Made by a program: the position numbers and the translations under genes
Assembly (NCBI GenBank): GCA_040385825.1
Contig: JAZKGQ010000009.1
Span: 1 to 64,000, forward strand
Direction: 5' to 3'
Length of the DNA: 64,000 nucleotides
Origin: JANNNF01 sp040385825
Lineage (GTDB): Bacteria; Pseudomonadota; Alphaproteobacteria; Rhodobacterales; Rhodobacteraceae
The notes under the pieces: model-generated
What the model was told of the DNA's origin: nothing
Seen by the model: the letters and a program-made list of their open reading frames with translations, nothing else
Database searches by the model: none
Shown here: positions 37,601 to 44,589 of the stretch, piece after piece
How positions within the stretch are numbered: the stretch's first letter is position 1
Layout: every line of letters begins with the position of its first letter

Positions 37601-38490
37601 GCGTGCCGGTCCGCATCCCGTTCGGCGTGAATGAAACCGACTGGCAGGTCGATGCGGTGCTGCACACGCCGCAGCCCGATCTTGTCCGCTACTGGCTGGA
37701 AACGCCGGATGGCCAGAAGATCACGCCAGCCGAGCTTGCAGGCGAGCCGGAGTCGCGCTTTGTGGTGGACCGCCAGCTTGCTTTCTATCGGCTGAGCCTG
37801 CCAGTTTCCGCCGTGGGCCCGCAAGACCCGGCACAGCCCTGGCACGCGGTGATGGAAGTCGACAAGAAAGGCTGGGAACGCTACGTCAAGGTGCTGAAAT
37901 CGAAGAAAGGCCGCGAAGAACCGGGCACAGCCAGCGCCGAACATGGCCTGAGCGCCGAGGAATTGCGAACCCTTGCCCATGGTCTGCGCTACAGCTTTGT
38001 CGCCCAGGCCCGGTCGGTGCTGCGGATGGCGCCAGGCGTGGTGCAGGCGGGGCTGGTGCCGGGGTCCGAGGTGCGGCTTGGCGCGATCGTGACAGAATAC
38101 GGAATGCCGCCGCCGCGCGGGGCGACTGTCCGGGTCCGGGTCACGCCCCCTGCCGGGGCCGCCTTCACCCTGTCCCTGACCGAAGGCGCGGATGGCGAGT
38201 TTTCCGGCCTGATGGGCACGCCACAGCCCGGTGTCTACCGGTTGCAGTTTCTGGGCGACGGCCGCACCACGCGCGGTTCTGTCTGGACGCGTGAAGGATT
38301 GCGGTCGGCGGTCGTCTGGCGCGGCGGCAACGCCCCGCCGCCCAAGCCCACGGTGCGCGATCAGATTTGCGATCTGATCGGGTGCCTTGAGAAATCGGGC
38401 GGGCTTGATCTGGACCTGATCCGGAAACTGGGGGTCGATCCCGACGCGCTGCGGCGCTGCCTGTGCAAGGGCGACCCGCAGAAAAGGTGA
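34693..38490 (+). CDS. subtilase (S8) serine peptidase fused to a VWA domain
   Basis: A 1265-residue protein. Residues 1-80 look like a carboxypeptidase-regulatory beta domain; about 160-240 resemble an inhibitory propeptide. The S8 domain follows with VIVAVVDSGVE (Asp, about 310), GDHGIQCAGVAVA (His, about 361) and GGTSSATPFTAGIAALLRSM (Ser, about 567). A beta-rich region leads to a von Willebrand A domain: LSMDRSGSMDEL (MIDAS D-x-S-x-S, about 766) and VVLTDGRE (about 878). The C terminus has four further beta segments and a Cys-rich end (CLCKG). There is no signal peptide or anchor, unlike most subtilases, so it may act in the cytoplasm or leave by another route. A strong AAGGAGG supports the start. 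Single gene. Confidence 0.85.
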   Translation: MSPTQSLHIRVFDTSRAPLAGAEVEVDGRQVRPLAAPGQYEAKGLPQGKVRVRVVASGLEAEVREVEIGPARTEAIFILGQIGQPFYRRSGARVPFDPPQGAVGVTLRQAKGADGAALRQIGAELGGMDRIAIKAPGLLVAHVAPARAATMVRALRQRPEVVAAGPVAYDRDGGLAFFTGSIVVQMEPGQEGSAGGLAERYGLTLARKLTLPGFVVMMQDDPELDRLLLAAEALSQEPGVRSAEPELAYSLEFDAVTPTDELADDQWHLTVSRLPEAWQRLRDANPPGTLPGSAADQSFGRAEVIVAVVDSGVESQTDGGGNVTPTHPDFQGTVSDGQPKVVTFFDFANMAANNNAPNGDHGIQCAGVAVATALNASPVAGEEEGVVGAAPNCRLLAIQAPIGGPETVFSDLYLWTSGRPHASTDPAWPAALARGADVISNSHGGLNPAVFPVSALMTATFEDITDNALGGIGTIMCFSAGNADVEFAAERPWANHPRTIGVAASNENDVKASYSNFGDGIDLCAPSSDAALGLREITTTAMPGGGNLVGHTGGPMDYTDGFGGTSSATPFTAGIAALLRSMDPTLTWAEVRNILQRTASKIDFANTDADGAWRDTDGDGVADYSNWYGFGRVDAEKAVCVARTSVDLLTPTLAFLDVPEDETTLRAISFRVQSSRTRTFRVTSGPVTTTGPADSFVLHAGGVAAHAGRFDCVATVARIWVRYTATAAGDTATGSVEVSCDETGEVWTIPISANVVERPRAALVLSMDRSGSMDELAGDGRLKIELLRDSAAVVPALAQDDTGLGAVSWDSDADVAGAMAVTDAGPDLFGAGRVALQTHVSGHDTNLAGMTAIGDGVLAAQGLLDAASSAYQIKAMVVLTDGRETESLYLSELPAGSINGQVFAIGLGTAEGIQPAALATLTGEREGYLLMTGAMTADDYFLLAKYYQQVLAGVSNLEIVVDPDGWLQPGVPVRIPFGVNETDWQVDAVLHTPQPDLVRYWLETPDGQKITPAELAGEPESRFVVDRQLAFYRLSLPVSAVGPQDPAQPWHAVMEVDKKGWERYVKVLKSKKGREEPGTASAEHGLSAEELRTLAHGLRYSFVAQARSVLRMAPGVVQAGLVPGSEVRLGAIVTEYGMPPPRGATVRVRVTPPAGAAFTLSLTEGADGEFSGLMGTPQPGVYRLQFLGDGRTTRGSVWTREGLRSAVVWRGGNAPPPKPTVRDQICDLIGCLEKSGGLDLDLIRKLGVDPDALRRCLCKGDPQKR

Positions 38491-38638
38491 CCCGAAGAAA
38501 ATGTGACCGGGTGCCGGGCGTCACGCCATTCCTGCGCTGACCATGGCGGGCAGGGCTGCAAGGCCCTGGCCGCCATCTGCCCCCCGCCATCTGCCCCCGC
38601 TGACTTGGCCCCCGTTGACCTGACCTGCGTGTCGGCGC

Positions 38639-38679
38639 CGGTTTCATCGCCCCCGGCTGTCGGGGGCGGCATGAAACCG
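38639..38679 (+). terminator. long hairpin downstream of the subtilase gene
   Basis: CGGTTTCAT-CGCCCCCG pairs with CGGGGGCG-GC-ATGAAACCG: 17 base pairs with a two-base bulge and a 5-base loop. It lies 149 bases after the stop codon and before the lacI promoter. No T run follows on either strand. A terminator or transcript-end hairpin is the simplest reading. Confidence 0.5.
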
Positions 38680-38721
38680 AATGCACGTCGCGCTGCCGCG
38701 ACAGGGCGGTCGCATGCCTGT

Positions 38722-38749
38722 TCGACATCACAATCCTTTTTGCTATAAG
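38722..38749 (+). promoter_or_regulatory. promoter of the lacI-type gene
   Basis: TCGACA (38722-38727, 5 of 6 matches to the -35 consensus) is followed after 16 bases by TATAAG (38744-38749, 5 of 6). The transcript would start near 38756, about 35 bases before the palindromic operator. Confidence 0.5.
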
Positions 38750-38789
38750 GGCTTGAATTCGGGCTGCGTTCCGGTGTGTGTCAAAGCCT

Positions 38790-38801
38790 GAATGCGTATT
38801 C
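38790..38801. promoter_or_regulatory. LacI-type operator upstream of its own gene
   Basis: GAATGCGTATTC, a near-perfect palindrome with a central CG, 93 bases before the lacI start. The same 12 bases occur in reverse complement at 51297-51308 and 43972-43983, and a perfect version, GAATGCGCATTC, at 44505-44516. LacI-family operators have this size and central CpG. Autoregulation is inferred. Confidence 0.65.
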
Positions 38802-38894
38802 TGCCATGGCAGGGCCAGCCTGTGGTCCGTCGGCCCGTGGCGGGGCGGCAGGGGCAGGCAGGCAGGCCATGCCGCGCAACAAGGAGTGTGTTTG

Positions 38895-39923
38895 ATGAAG
38901 CCGATCACGGGGCGCATAACATCGATGGACGTGGCCGCATTGGCAGGGGTGTCGCAATCCGCCGTGTCGCGCGCCTTCACGCCCGGATCGGCCATCGCCA
39001 CCGCCAAGCGCGAGCTTATTCTGGAGGCCGCGCGCAAGCTGAACTATGTGCCCAATTCCATCGCCTCCAGCCTGACCACCAAGCGCACCAACATGGTGGC
39101 GGTGATCCTGGGCAACCTGGACAACCCGTTCTATGTGCTGGTGCTGAAGGCGCTGATTGACCGGCTTCAGGCGCGGGGCACGCAGATCCTGACCTTTACC
39201 GTGCCGAACGGGGCCAGCAGCGACAATGCCCTGATGCGGGTTCTGCGCTATCAGGTGGATGGCATCATCCTGACCTCGGCCCAACTGTCCACCCGCATGA
39301 CCAGCATGTGCCACGACAGGGGCATTCCGGTGGTGCTGTTCAACCGCTATATCCCCGGTTCGGATGCGTCGGGGGTGCGCTGCGACAATGCGGCGGGCGG
39401 GCGGTTGATGGCCGAGGCGCTGTTGCAGGCCGGGGCGCGGACCTTTGCCGTGGTCAAGGGCGACCCCAGGGGCACCACCAGCCAGGACCGCCTGCACGGC
39501 TTTGCCGAACGGTTGCTGGAGGAAGGCATCCCCCGCGCCAATCTGCTGGAGCTGGAGGGCCTGTCTGTCTATGACGGCGCGCATGCCGCCGTGCTGCGGG
39601 CGTTCCGCGATGACCGCCTGCCGCTGCCCGATGCGATCTTTGGCATCAACGACATCATGGCCATGGGCGCAATGGATGCGCTGCGCGGCGAGATGGGGGT
39701 GAAAATCCCCGATGATCTGATGTTCGGCGGGTTCGACAACATAGATGAGGCCGCCCATTGGCCCTACCGTCTGACCACGGTGCGTCAGCCGGTCGAGGAA
39801 ATGGCGGATGAAACGCTGAAGCTGCTGGATCTGGACAATCCGGGGGCCGAAATCGAACCGGGCATCGACATCAAGGTGCCGGGCCATCTGGTCTGGCGCG
39901 ATACGATCCCGCGCCAGACCTGA
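38895..39923 (+). CDS. LacI-family transcriptional regulator
   Basis: A 342-residue repressor. The N-terminal helix-turn-helix and hinge read MDVAALAGVSQSAVSRAFTP and LNYVPNSIASSLTTKRTNMV. The periplasmic-binding-like ligand domain follows (VAVILGNLDNPFYVLVLKAL to FGGFDNIDEA). ATG 38895 has AAGGAG 8 bases upstream. The palindromes GAATRCGYATTC at its own promoter and at two catabolic promoters downstream make it the likely local repressor. Its inducer is probably an intermediate of the pathway encoded at 39927-51279. Confidence 0.87.
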   Translation: MKPITGRITSMDVAALAGVSQSAVSRAFTPGSAIATAKRELILEAARKLNYVPNSIASSLTTKRTNMVAVILGNLDNPFYVLVLKALIDRLQARGTQILTFTVPNGASSDNALMRVLRYQVDGIILTSAQLSTRMTSMCHDRGIPVVLFNRYIPGSDASGVRCDNAAGGRLMAEALLQAGARTFAVVKGDPRGTTSQDRLHGFAERLLEEGIPRANLLELEGLSVYDGAHAAVLRAFRDDRLPLPDAIFGINDIMAMGAMDALRGEMGVKIPDDLMFGGFDNIDEAAHWPYRLTTVRQPVEEMADETLKLLDLDNPGAEIEPGIDIKVPGHLVWRDTIPRQT

Positions 39924-39926
39924 GGG

Positions 39927-40871
39927 TCACATTGGCTGTGCGGCCGTGCCGTCGGCCTGCGCCTGACGGGCGGCAAGGATGCGCCCGTCGCGCCAGGCCT
40001 GCCAGTCGGGAATGGCGCTGACCGGAATGCGGGCGGCCATATCGGCATGGATGCGCGCAACCATTCCCTGATCCCAGTCGTAATCGGTGCGCGCGTCCTG
40101 GCCCATGCGGCGCATCATCGGGCCAAGCTGGGCGACGAACCCTTCAAACCCCGCCGTCGCGTTCAGATGTGCGGTGGCGAACGGCCCGATCGACAGCCAG
40201 CGCAGCGCAAGCCCATCGGTCATCACGCGGTCGATGTCTTCGGCAGAGCAATAGCCTTCGCCCACCAGATGCAGCGCCTCGGCGACCAGCGTGTATTGCA
40301 GGCGGTTCAAAAGGAACCCGTCGATTTCCTTGTTCAGCGTCACCGGCTTCATGCCCAGATCGACCATGAAGGCGCGGGTCCGGGTCAGGGCATCCTCTGA
40401 CGTGACCCCGCTGCCGCACAGTTCGACCAGCGGGATCAAGGACGGCGGGTTGACCGGATGGGCCACCAGCGCCCGCCCCGGTTCCACGATATGGGTCAGA
40501 AAGGTTGACCCGCGCAGGGCAGAGGTTGACGAGGCGATGATGCAATCGGCAGGGGCGTGGGTGGCAATCTCGGCCATAACGGCACGCTTGATCTGCAGAT
40601 CCTCGCGTACGCTTTCCTGCACATGCACGGCCCCGGCGACCGCCTCGGCAATGGACGCTGCCGGGTGGATGCGCGCCATCGCGGCGTCCACCCCGCCCGG
40701 CACCTGACCTGCGGCCTGCAACTGGCCCAGCGTTCGGGCGATCAGGGGCAGGGCGGCGGCGACCTGTGCGGGGTCCGCGTCCTGCAGCGCCACATCGTGA
40801 CCGGCGCGCGCAAAGACCACCGCCCAGGCGCGCCCGACATTGCCCGCGCCGATACAGGCTGTGCGGGCCAT
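39927..40871 (-). CDS. 3-hydroxyacyl-CoA dehydrogenase-family NAD-dependent dehydrogenase
   Basis: A 314-residue short form of the family that includes L-gulonate 3-dehydrogenase, carnitine dehydrogenase and hydroxybutyryl-CoA dehydrogenase. The NAD fold is IGAGNVGRAWAVVFARAGHD; ASSTSALRGSTF and GRALVAHPVNPP hold the catalytic Ser/His region, then NKEIDGFLLNRLQY. It oxidises a 3-hydroxy acid or its CoA ester. It is the last gene of the leftward leuC-like operon, one base after the lyase gene. ATG 40871. Confidence 0.82.
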   Translation of the reverse strand: MARTACIGAGNVGRAWAVVFARAGHDVALQDADPAQVAAALPLIARTLGQLQAAGQVPGGVDAAMARIHPAASIAEAVAGAVHVQESVREDLQIKRAVMAEIATHAPADCIIASSTSALRGSTFLTHIVEPGRALVAHPVNPPSLIPLVELCGSGVTSEDALTRTRAFMVDLGMKPVTLNKEIDGFLLNRLQYTLVAEALHLVGEGYCSAEDIDRVMTDGLALRWLSIGPFATAHLNATAGFEGFVAQLGPMMRRMGQDARTDYDWDQGMVARIHADMAARIPVSAIPDWQAWRDGRILAARQAQADGTAAQPM

Positions 40872-40872
40872 G

Positions 40873-41754
40873 TCAGCCTGCCTTCCGGTCGCGCGCCCAA
40901 CGGCGTTCAAATTCCCACACTTCGGGGAAGCCGATCAACTGGTTGAACTCGGCAAAGTCGAACAGCGGCTGCGCTGCGGTTTGCGAGGTGCCGAACTGCT
41001 GAAACGCCGCCAGCGCGTTGGCGGCGGCCTGTGCGGCGGCAAGCCCGGTCATCGACGGATAGATCGCCATGGCAAAGCCCATTTCCTCCAGTTCTTTGGC
41101 AGTGCGGATCGGGGTCTTGCCGCCATCCGCCATGTTCGCCATCATCGGGGCGCGAATGCGTTTGCAGGCCTCGCGCATTTCGGCCTCGCTTTCCAGCGCC
41201 TCCAGAAACACCACATCCGCCCCGGCCTCGGCAAAGGCCAGCCCGCGCTGAACGGCGCCGTCAAACCCCTCGCTCTGGCGGGCATCTGTGCGCGCGATGA
41301 TCAGCGTTTCGGGCGAGCGGCGGGCCTCGATGGCGACCTTGATCTTTTCCACCATGTCGATGGTCGGCACCACGCGCTTGAACGGGGTATGGCCGCATTT
41401 CTTGGGAAATTCCTGATCTTCGATCTGCACCGCCACCACCCCGGCGTCTTCATAGCCGCGTACCGTGTGATGCACGTTCAGCAGCCCGCCATAGCCGGTG
41501 TCGGCATCGGCAATGATCGCCGCATTGCTGACGCGGCACAGGGTGGCCACGCGGTCCACCATCTGCGAATAGGTGGCAATCCCGGCATCGGGCAGGCCAT
41601 GGGTAGAGGCCGTCATCCAGAAGCCCGAGGCATAGGCAAATTCCAGCCCCACCCGGTTGGCGACGACGGCCGTGATCATGTCGTGCAATCCAGGGGCGGC
41701 CACGAATTTTCCGGCGGCAAGGGCGGCTTTCAGGCTTGGTTTGGCAGGGGTCAT
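40873..41754 (-). CDS. isocitrate lyase/PEP mutase-family carbon-carbon lyase
   Basis: A 293-residue TIM-barrel enzyme. ADADTGYGG holds the Mg-binding aspartates, QIEDQEFPKKCGH carries the KKCGH loop with catalytic Cys of the lyases (methylisocitrate lyase, 2,3-dimethylmalate lyase, oxaloacetate decarboxylase), and ARTDAR is also conserved. Cleavage of a substituted malate to pyruvate or a 2-oxo acid plus a second acid would fit the hydratase-like genes in the same operon. It overlaps the amidase gene by 4 bases. Confidence 0.82.
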   Translation of the reverse strand: MTPAKPSLKAALAAGKFVAAPGLHDMITAVVANRVGLEFAYASGFWMTASTHGLPDAGIATYSQMVDRVATLCRVSNAAIIADADTGYGGLLNVHHTVRGYEDAGVVAVQIEDQEFPKKCGHTPFKRVVPTIDMVEKIKVAIEARRSPETLIIARTDARQSEGFDGAVQRGLAFAEAGADVVFLEALESEAEMREACKRIRAPMMANMADGGKTPIRTAKELEEMGFAMAIYPSMTGLAAAQAAANALAAFQQFGTSQTAAQPLFDFAEFNQLIGFPEVWEFERRWARDRKAG

Positions 41755-42380
41755 GGGGTCATTCCGGCAAGGTAGGTCAGGGTTTCGGCTTCGGACACGA
41801 CATCGCCATACTTGGCATTCATGTCGAACAGGTTGGCCTCGTGCGGGGCGGGGTGGCGGTCGCCCACGGCTTCGCGCGGGATGATCGGGATAAAGCCGTG
41901 CGAATTGGCATCCACGCAGGACGCCCGCACACAGCCCGAGGTGGACACCCCGGTCAGGATCACGGTATCGATGCCCCAGGTGGTCAGGGTTGACGCCAGC
42001 GAGGTGCCAAAGAACACGCTGGCATATTGTTTCGAGATCACCAGTTCATCGTCCGAAGGCGTCAGCCCCGGTGCCCATTCGCCCCATCTGCTGCCGCGCA
42101 GGAAATGGCGCAGTGGCAGGGCCTTTTGATAGAACCGCCCGCCGTCCAGCGCCTTGGGGTGATAGACCACATTGGTATAGATCACCGGAACCCCCGCTGC
42201 GCGGGCGGCATCGCGCAGCCGGATCGCCGAGGCAAGCGCCGCGTCGCAATCGGCCCACAGATCGCAGTCGCGGTCGAAATAGCCCAGCACAAGGTCAATC
42301 AGGATCAGCGCGGGCCGCGTGCCGAAGCCCAGCTTGCCGCCATAAGCCCGAGCGTAATTCTCGCCAAGATCGTCAGTCAT
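41751..42380 (-). CDS. isochorismatase-family cysteine hydrolase (amidase)
   Basis: A 209-residue hydrolase close to N-carbamoylsarcosine amidase, maleamate amidohydrolase and RutB. The Asp-Lys-Cys triad is visible: ALILIDLVLGYF (Asp), ELVISKQYASVFFGT (Lys) and TGVSTSGCVRASCVDA (Cys). It hydrolyses an open-chain amide or carbamoyl group, releasing ammonia. ATG 42380 overlaps the end of the leuD-like gene by 8 bases. In this context it probably acts on the ring-opened amide produced by HyuAB or the RutA-like enzyme (inference). Confidence 0.82.
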   Translation of the reverse strand: MTDDLGENYARAYGGKLGFGTRPALILIDLVLGYFDRDCDLWADCDAALASAIRLRDAARAAGVPVIYTNVVYHPKALDGGRFYQKALPLRHFLRGSRWGEWAPGLTPSDDELVISKQYASVFFGTSLASTLTTWGIDTVILTGVSTSGCVRASCVDANSHGFIPIIPREAVGDRHPAPHEANLFDMNAKYGDVVSEAETLTYLAGMTP

Positions 42381-43020
42381 CCTCGCTCTCCTTGATATCG
42401 TCAAAACAGGCCAACTGGCCGGGCGTCAGGTACAGCCAGGGCCGGGCCGCCTTTTGCGCCGCCTCGAAGGCGGCAATGTCCTGCGCATCATCGCGCAGGA
42501 TCGCGCCAATCTCGTCAAGCCCTTCCAGCAGCGCGGCCTTGCGGTGCGGTTCCACGTCGAAGGCAATCGTGGTGGCATCGGCAAGGACAATGCGTTGGGC
42601 GGGCAGGTCCACCGTCAGCGGGCGGCCTGCCTCGGCATCGGCCAGAACGCAGGCATGATCTGCGGCGGGCAGCACGATGGGCAGCACGCAACTGCGGAAA
42701 CAGTTGGCAAAGAAGATCTCGCCAAAGCTGGTGCCGATCACGCAGCGGATGCCGAAATCGACCAGCGACCAGACCGCCTGTTCGCGGCTGGACCCGGTGC
42801 CGAAATCGGGACCAGTCACCAGAATTTGCGCCTTGTCCCAGGGCGGAACATCCAGCACGAAGCCGCCCCTTGCGCGGCGTTCGTGAAACAGATGCCGCCC
42901 CAGACCCGCCTTTTCCATCAGCAGCAGGAACCGCGCCGGAAAGATCACATCGGTATCGATCTGCGCTTCGGCAAAGGGGGCGGCTATGGCGGTCAGCCGC
43001 ACGAAGGGGGCAATGGTCAT
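42373..43020 (-). CDS. aconitase-superfamily hydratase, small subunit (LeuD-like)
   Basis: A 215-residue swivel-domain subunit: AQIDTDVIFPARFLL and GPDFGTGSSREQAVW, followed by GTSFGEIFFANCF, are the LeuD landmarks. It works with the large subunit encoded just upstream (overlap of 4 bases, ATGA). The pair could be isopropylmalate isomerase, but catabolic relatives hydrate maleate, citraconate or 2,3-dimethylmaleate, and the operon is not a leucine operon. Confidence 0.85.
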   Translation of the reverse strand: MTIAPFVRLTAIAAPFAEAQIDTDVIFPARFLLLMEKAGLGRHLFHERRARGGFVLDVPPWDKAQILVTGPDFGTGSSREQAVWSLVDFGIRCVIGTSFGEIFFANCFRSCVLPIVLPAADHACVLADAEAGRPLTVDLPAQRIVLADATTIAFDVEPHRKAALLEGLDEIGAILRDDAQDIAAFEAAQKAARPWLYLTPGQLACFDDIKESEDD

Positions 43021-44459
43021 GCCGTCCCCTCGCGCACGTCGCACAGACGGCCGGTCAGGGCGGCGGCGGCGGCCATTTCAGGGCTCATCAGATGGGTCCG
43101 CCCGCCCTTGCCCTGCCGCCCCTCGAAGTTGCGGTTCGAGGTCGAGGCACAGCGTTCGCCCTCGGTCAGGCGGTCGTCGTTCATCGCCACGCACATCGAA
43201 CAACCCGCCTCGCGCCATTCAAACCCCGCGTCGGTAAAGATGCGGTCCAGCCCCTCGGCCTCGGCGGCGGCGCGCACCTGCGCCGACCCCGGCACCACAA
43301 TGGCGGCCACCCCGGCGGCCACATGGCGGCCCCGGATCACCCCTGCGGCGCGGCGCAAATCCTCTAGCCGGCCATTGGTGCAAGACCCGATGAACACGCG
43401 GTCGATGGCGATGTCGGTCAGGGCGGTGCCGGGGGTCAGGCCCATGTAGGCCAGACTGCGTTCCATCCGCGCCCGCCGCGCAGGGTCGGCCACGGCGGCG
43501 GGGTCGGGGACACGGGCGGTGACGGGCAAGGATTCTTCGGGCGTCGTGCCCCAGCTGACATGCGGGGCCAGCGCGCCGGCGTCGATGGCAATTTCACGGT
43601 CGAACAGCGCGCCGGGGTCGCTGCACAGGGTGGCCCAGTCGCGCAGGGCGGCGGGTTCGTCCTGCGGCAAGGGGGCCAGCGGGCGGCCCCGGACCCAATC
43701 CAGCGTCTTGTCGTCGGGGGCGACCATGCCCACCCGCGCCCCGGCCTCGATCGTCATGTTGCACAGGGTCATCCGGGCCTCCATCGACATGGCGCGCACG
43801 GTGGGGCCGGCATATTCGATGGCATGGCCCACCCCGCCGCCCACCCCGACAAGGGCGATCAGCGACAGGATGATGTCCTTGACCGTGACCCCCGGTTGCA
43901 GGCTGCCAGTGATGGTCACGCGCATGCGTTTCTGACGCCTCTGGCGCAGCACCTGGGCAGAGAATACGCATTCACACTCGCTTGCCCCGATCCCGAAGCT
44001 GAGCGCGCCAAACGCCCCATGCGTGCTGGTGTGGCTGTCGCCACAAACCAACGTGACGCCGGGCAGCGTAAAGCCAAGCTCCGGTCCGATTACATGCACG
44101 ATGCCATGGCGGCGGTCGCGCATCGGGATATGGGGAATGCCATGCCTGCGGGTGTTCTGATGCAACCGGGCAACCTGCGCGGCCGCCAGCCCCTCGCGCA
44201 GGGCGACATGGCGGTTCCGGGTCGGAACTGCATGATCTGCAACTGCAATATGCAATTCCGGCCGCCGCATGACACGGCCTGCCGCCACCAGCCCGGCAAA
44301 GGCCTGCGGCGATGACACCTCCTGCACAAGATGCCGGTCGATATAGAGAAGGTCTGTGCCATCTGCGTAGGATTTGACCACATGCGCATCCCAGACCTTG
44401 TCATAAAGCGTTCTGGGCGGGCGGGGGTCGCTTGAGTGCTGCTCCTGCAGATTTGCCAC
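43017..44459 (-). CDS. aconitase-superfamily hydratase, large subunit (LeuC-like)
   Basis: A 480-residue 4Fe-4S hydro-lyase. TLYDKVWDAHVV and LLYIDRHLVQEVSSPQAF open the protein; CGDSHTSTHGAFGALSFGIG is conserved. The cluster cysteines are in IGSCTNGR and GCSMC. It is the first gene of the leftward five-gene operon and starts 43 bases from a perfect palindrome at 44502-44519. At 43972-43983 the coding sequence contains an exact copy of the palindromic operator, giving ECVFSAQ where LeuC proteins usually have EHVLATQ. Confidence 0.85.
   Translation of the reverse strand: MANLQEQHSSDPRPPRTLYDKVWDAHVVKSYADGTDLLYIDRHLVQEVSSPQAFAGLVAAGRVMRRPELHIAVADHAVPTRNRHVALREGLAAAQVARLHQNTRRHGIPHIPMRDRRHGIVHVIGPELGFTLPGVTLVCGDSHTSTHGAFGALSFGIGASECECVFSAQVLRQRRQKRMRVTITGSLQPGVTVKDIILSLIALVGVGGGVGHAIEYAGPTVRAMSMEARMTLCNMTIEAGARVGMVAPDDKTLDWVRGRPLAPLPQDEPAALRDWATLCSDPGALFDREIAIDAGALAPHVSWGTTPEESLPVTARVPDPAAVADPARRARMERSLAYMGLTPGTALTDIAIDRVFIGSCTNGRLEDLRRAAGVIRGRHVAAGVAAIVVPGSAQVRAAAEAEGLDRIFTDAGFEWREAGCSMCVAMNDDRLTEGERCASTSNRNFEGRQGKGGRTHLMSPEMAAAAALTGRLCDVREGTA
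43972..43983. promoter_or_regulatory. possible internal LacI-type operator inside the leuC-like gene
   Basis: GAATACGCATTC is identical to the operator at 51297-51308 and the reverse complement of that at 38790-38801. It lies 476 bases inside the operon it would control, a layout like lacO2 within lacZ. The match could be chance within coding sequence. Confidence 0.35.
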
Positions 44460-44501
44460 GTTAAACCTCTTGCATCGTGCTTGAAGGCAAGACTATGCTC
44501 G

Positions 44502-44519
44502 ATTGAATGCGCATTCAAT
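44502..44519. promoter_or_regulatory. LacI-type operator between leuC-like and hyuA operons
   Basis: ATTGAATGCGCATTCAAT is a perfect 18-base palindrome whose core is GAATGCGCATTC. Rightward it sits just after a possible -10 (TATGCT, 44494-44499); leftward its half TTGAAT could be the -35 of the leuC-like operon. One bound repressor dimer could therefore shut both divergent operons. Confidence 0.7.
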
Positions 44520-44589
44520 AACTAAATTGGACCGGGTCAGGTACAGTGGGGATGCGATGAAAAACGAAACCAGCAAGGGAGCGCCGGCA

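Larger units (their letters stand above)
38491..38894. other. intergenic region subtilase / lacI
   Basis: This 404-base gap holds the hairpin at 38639-38679, the lacI promoter at 38722-38749, a LacI-type operator at 38790-38801 and an AAGGAG ribosome site at 38881-38886. Repeated CCCCC-rich motifs occur at 38580-38615. No gene seen. Confidence 0.5.

Noticed and set aside
35926..37980. A 684-codon leftward open frame
   Set aside because: It is antisense to the subtilase-VWA gene; no domain.
42373..44459. Leucine biosynthesis leuCD
   Set aside because: No leuA or leuB lies nearby; the genes form one operon with an amidase, a C-C lyase and a dehydrogenase and share a LacI operator with hyuAB. 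A catabolic hydratase is more likely, though sequence alone does not exclude isopropylmalate isomerase.
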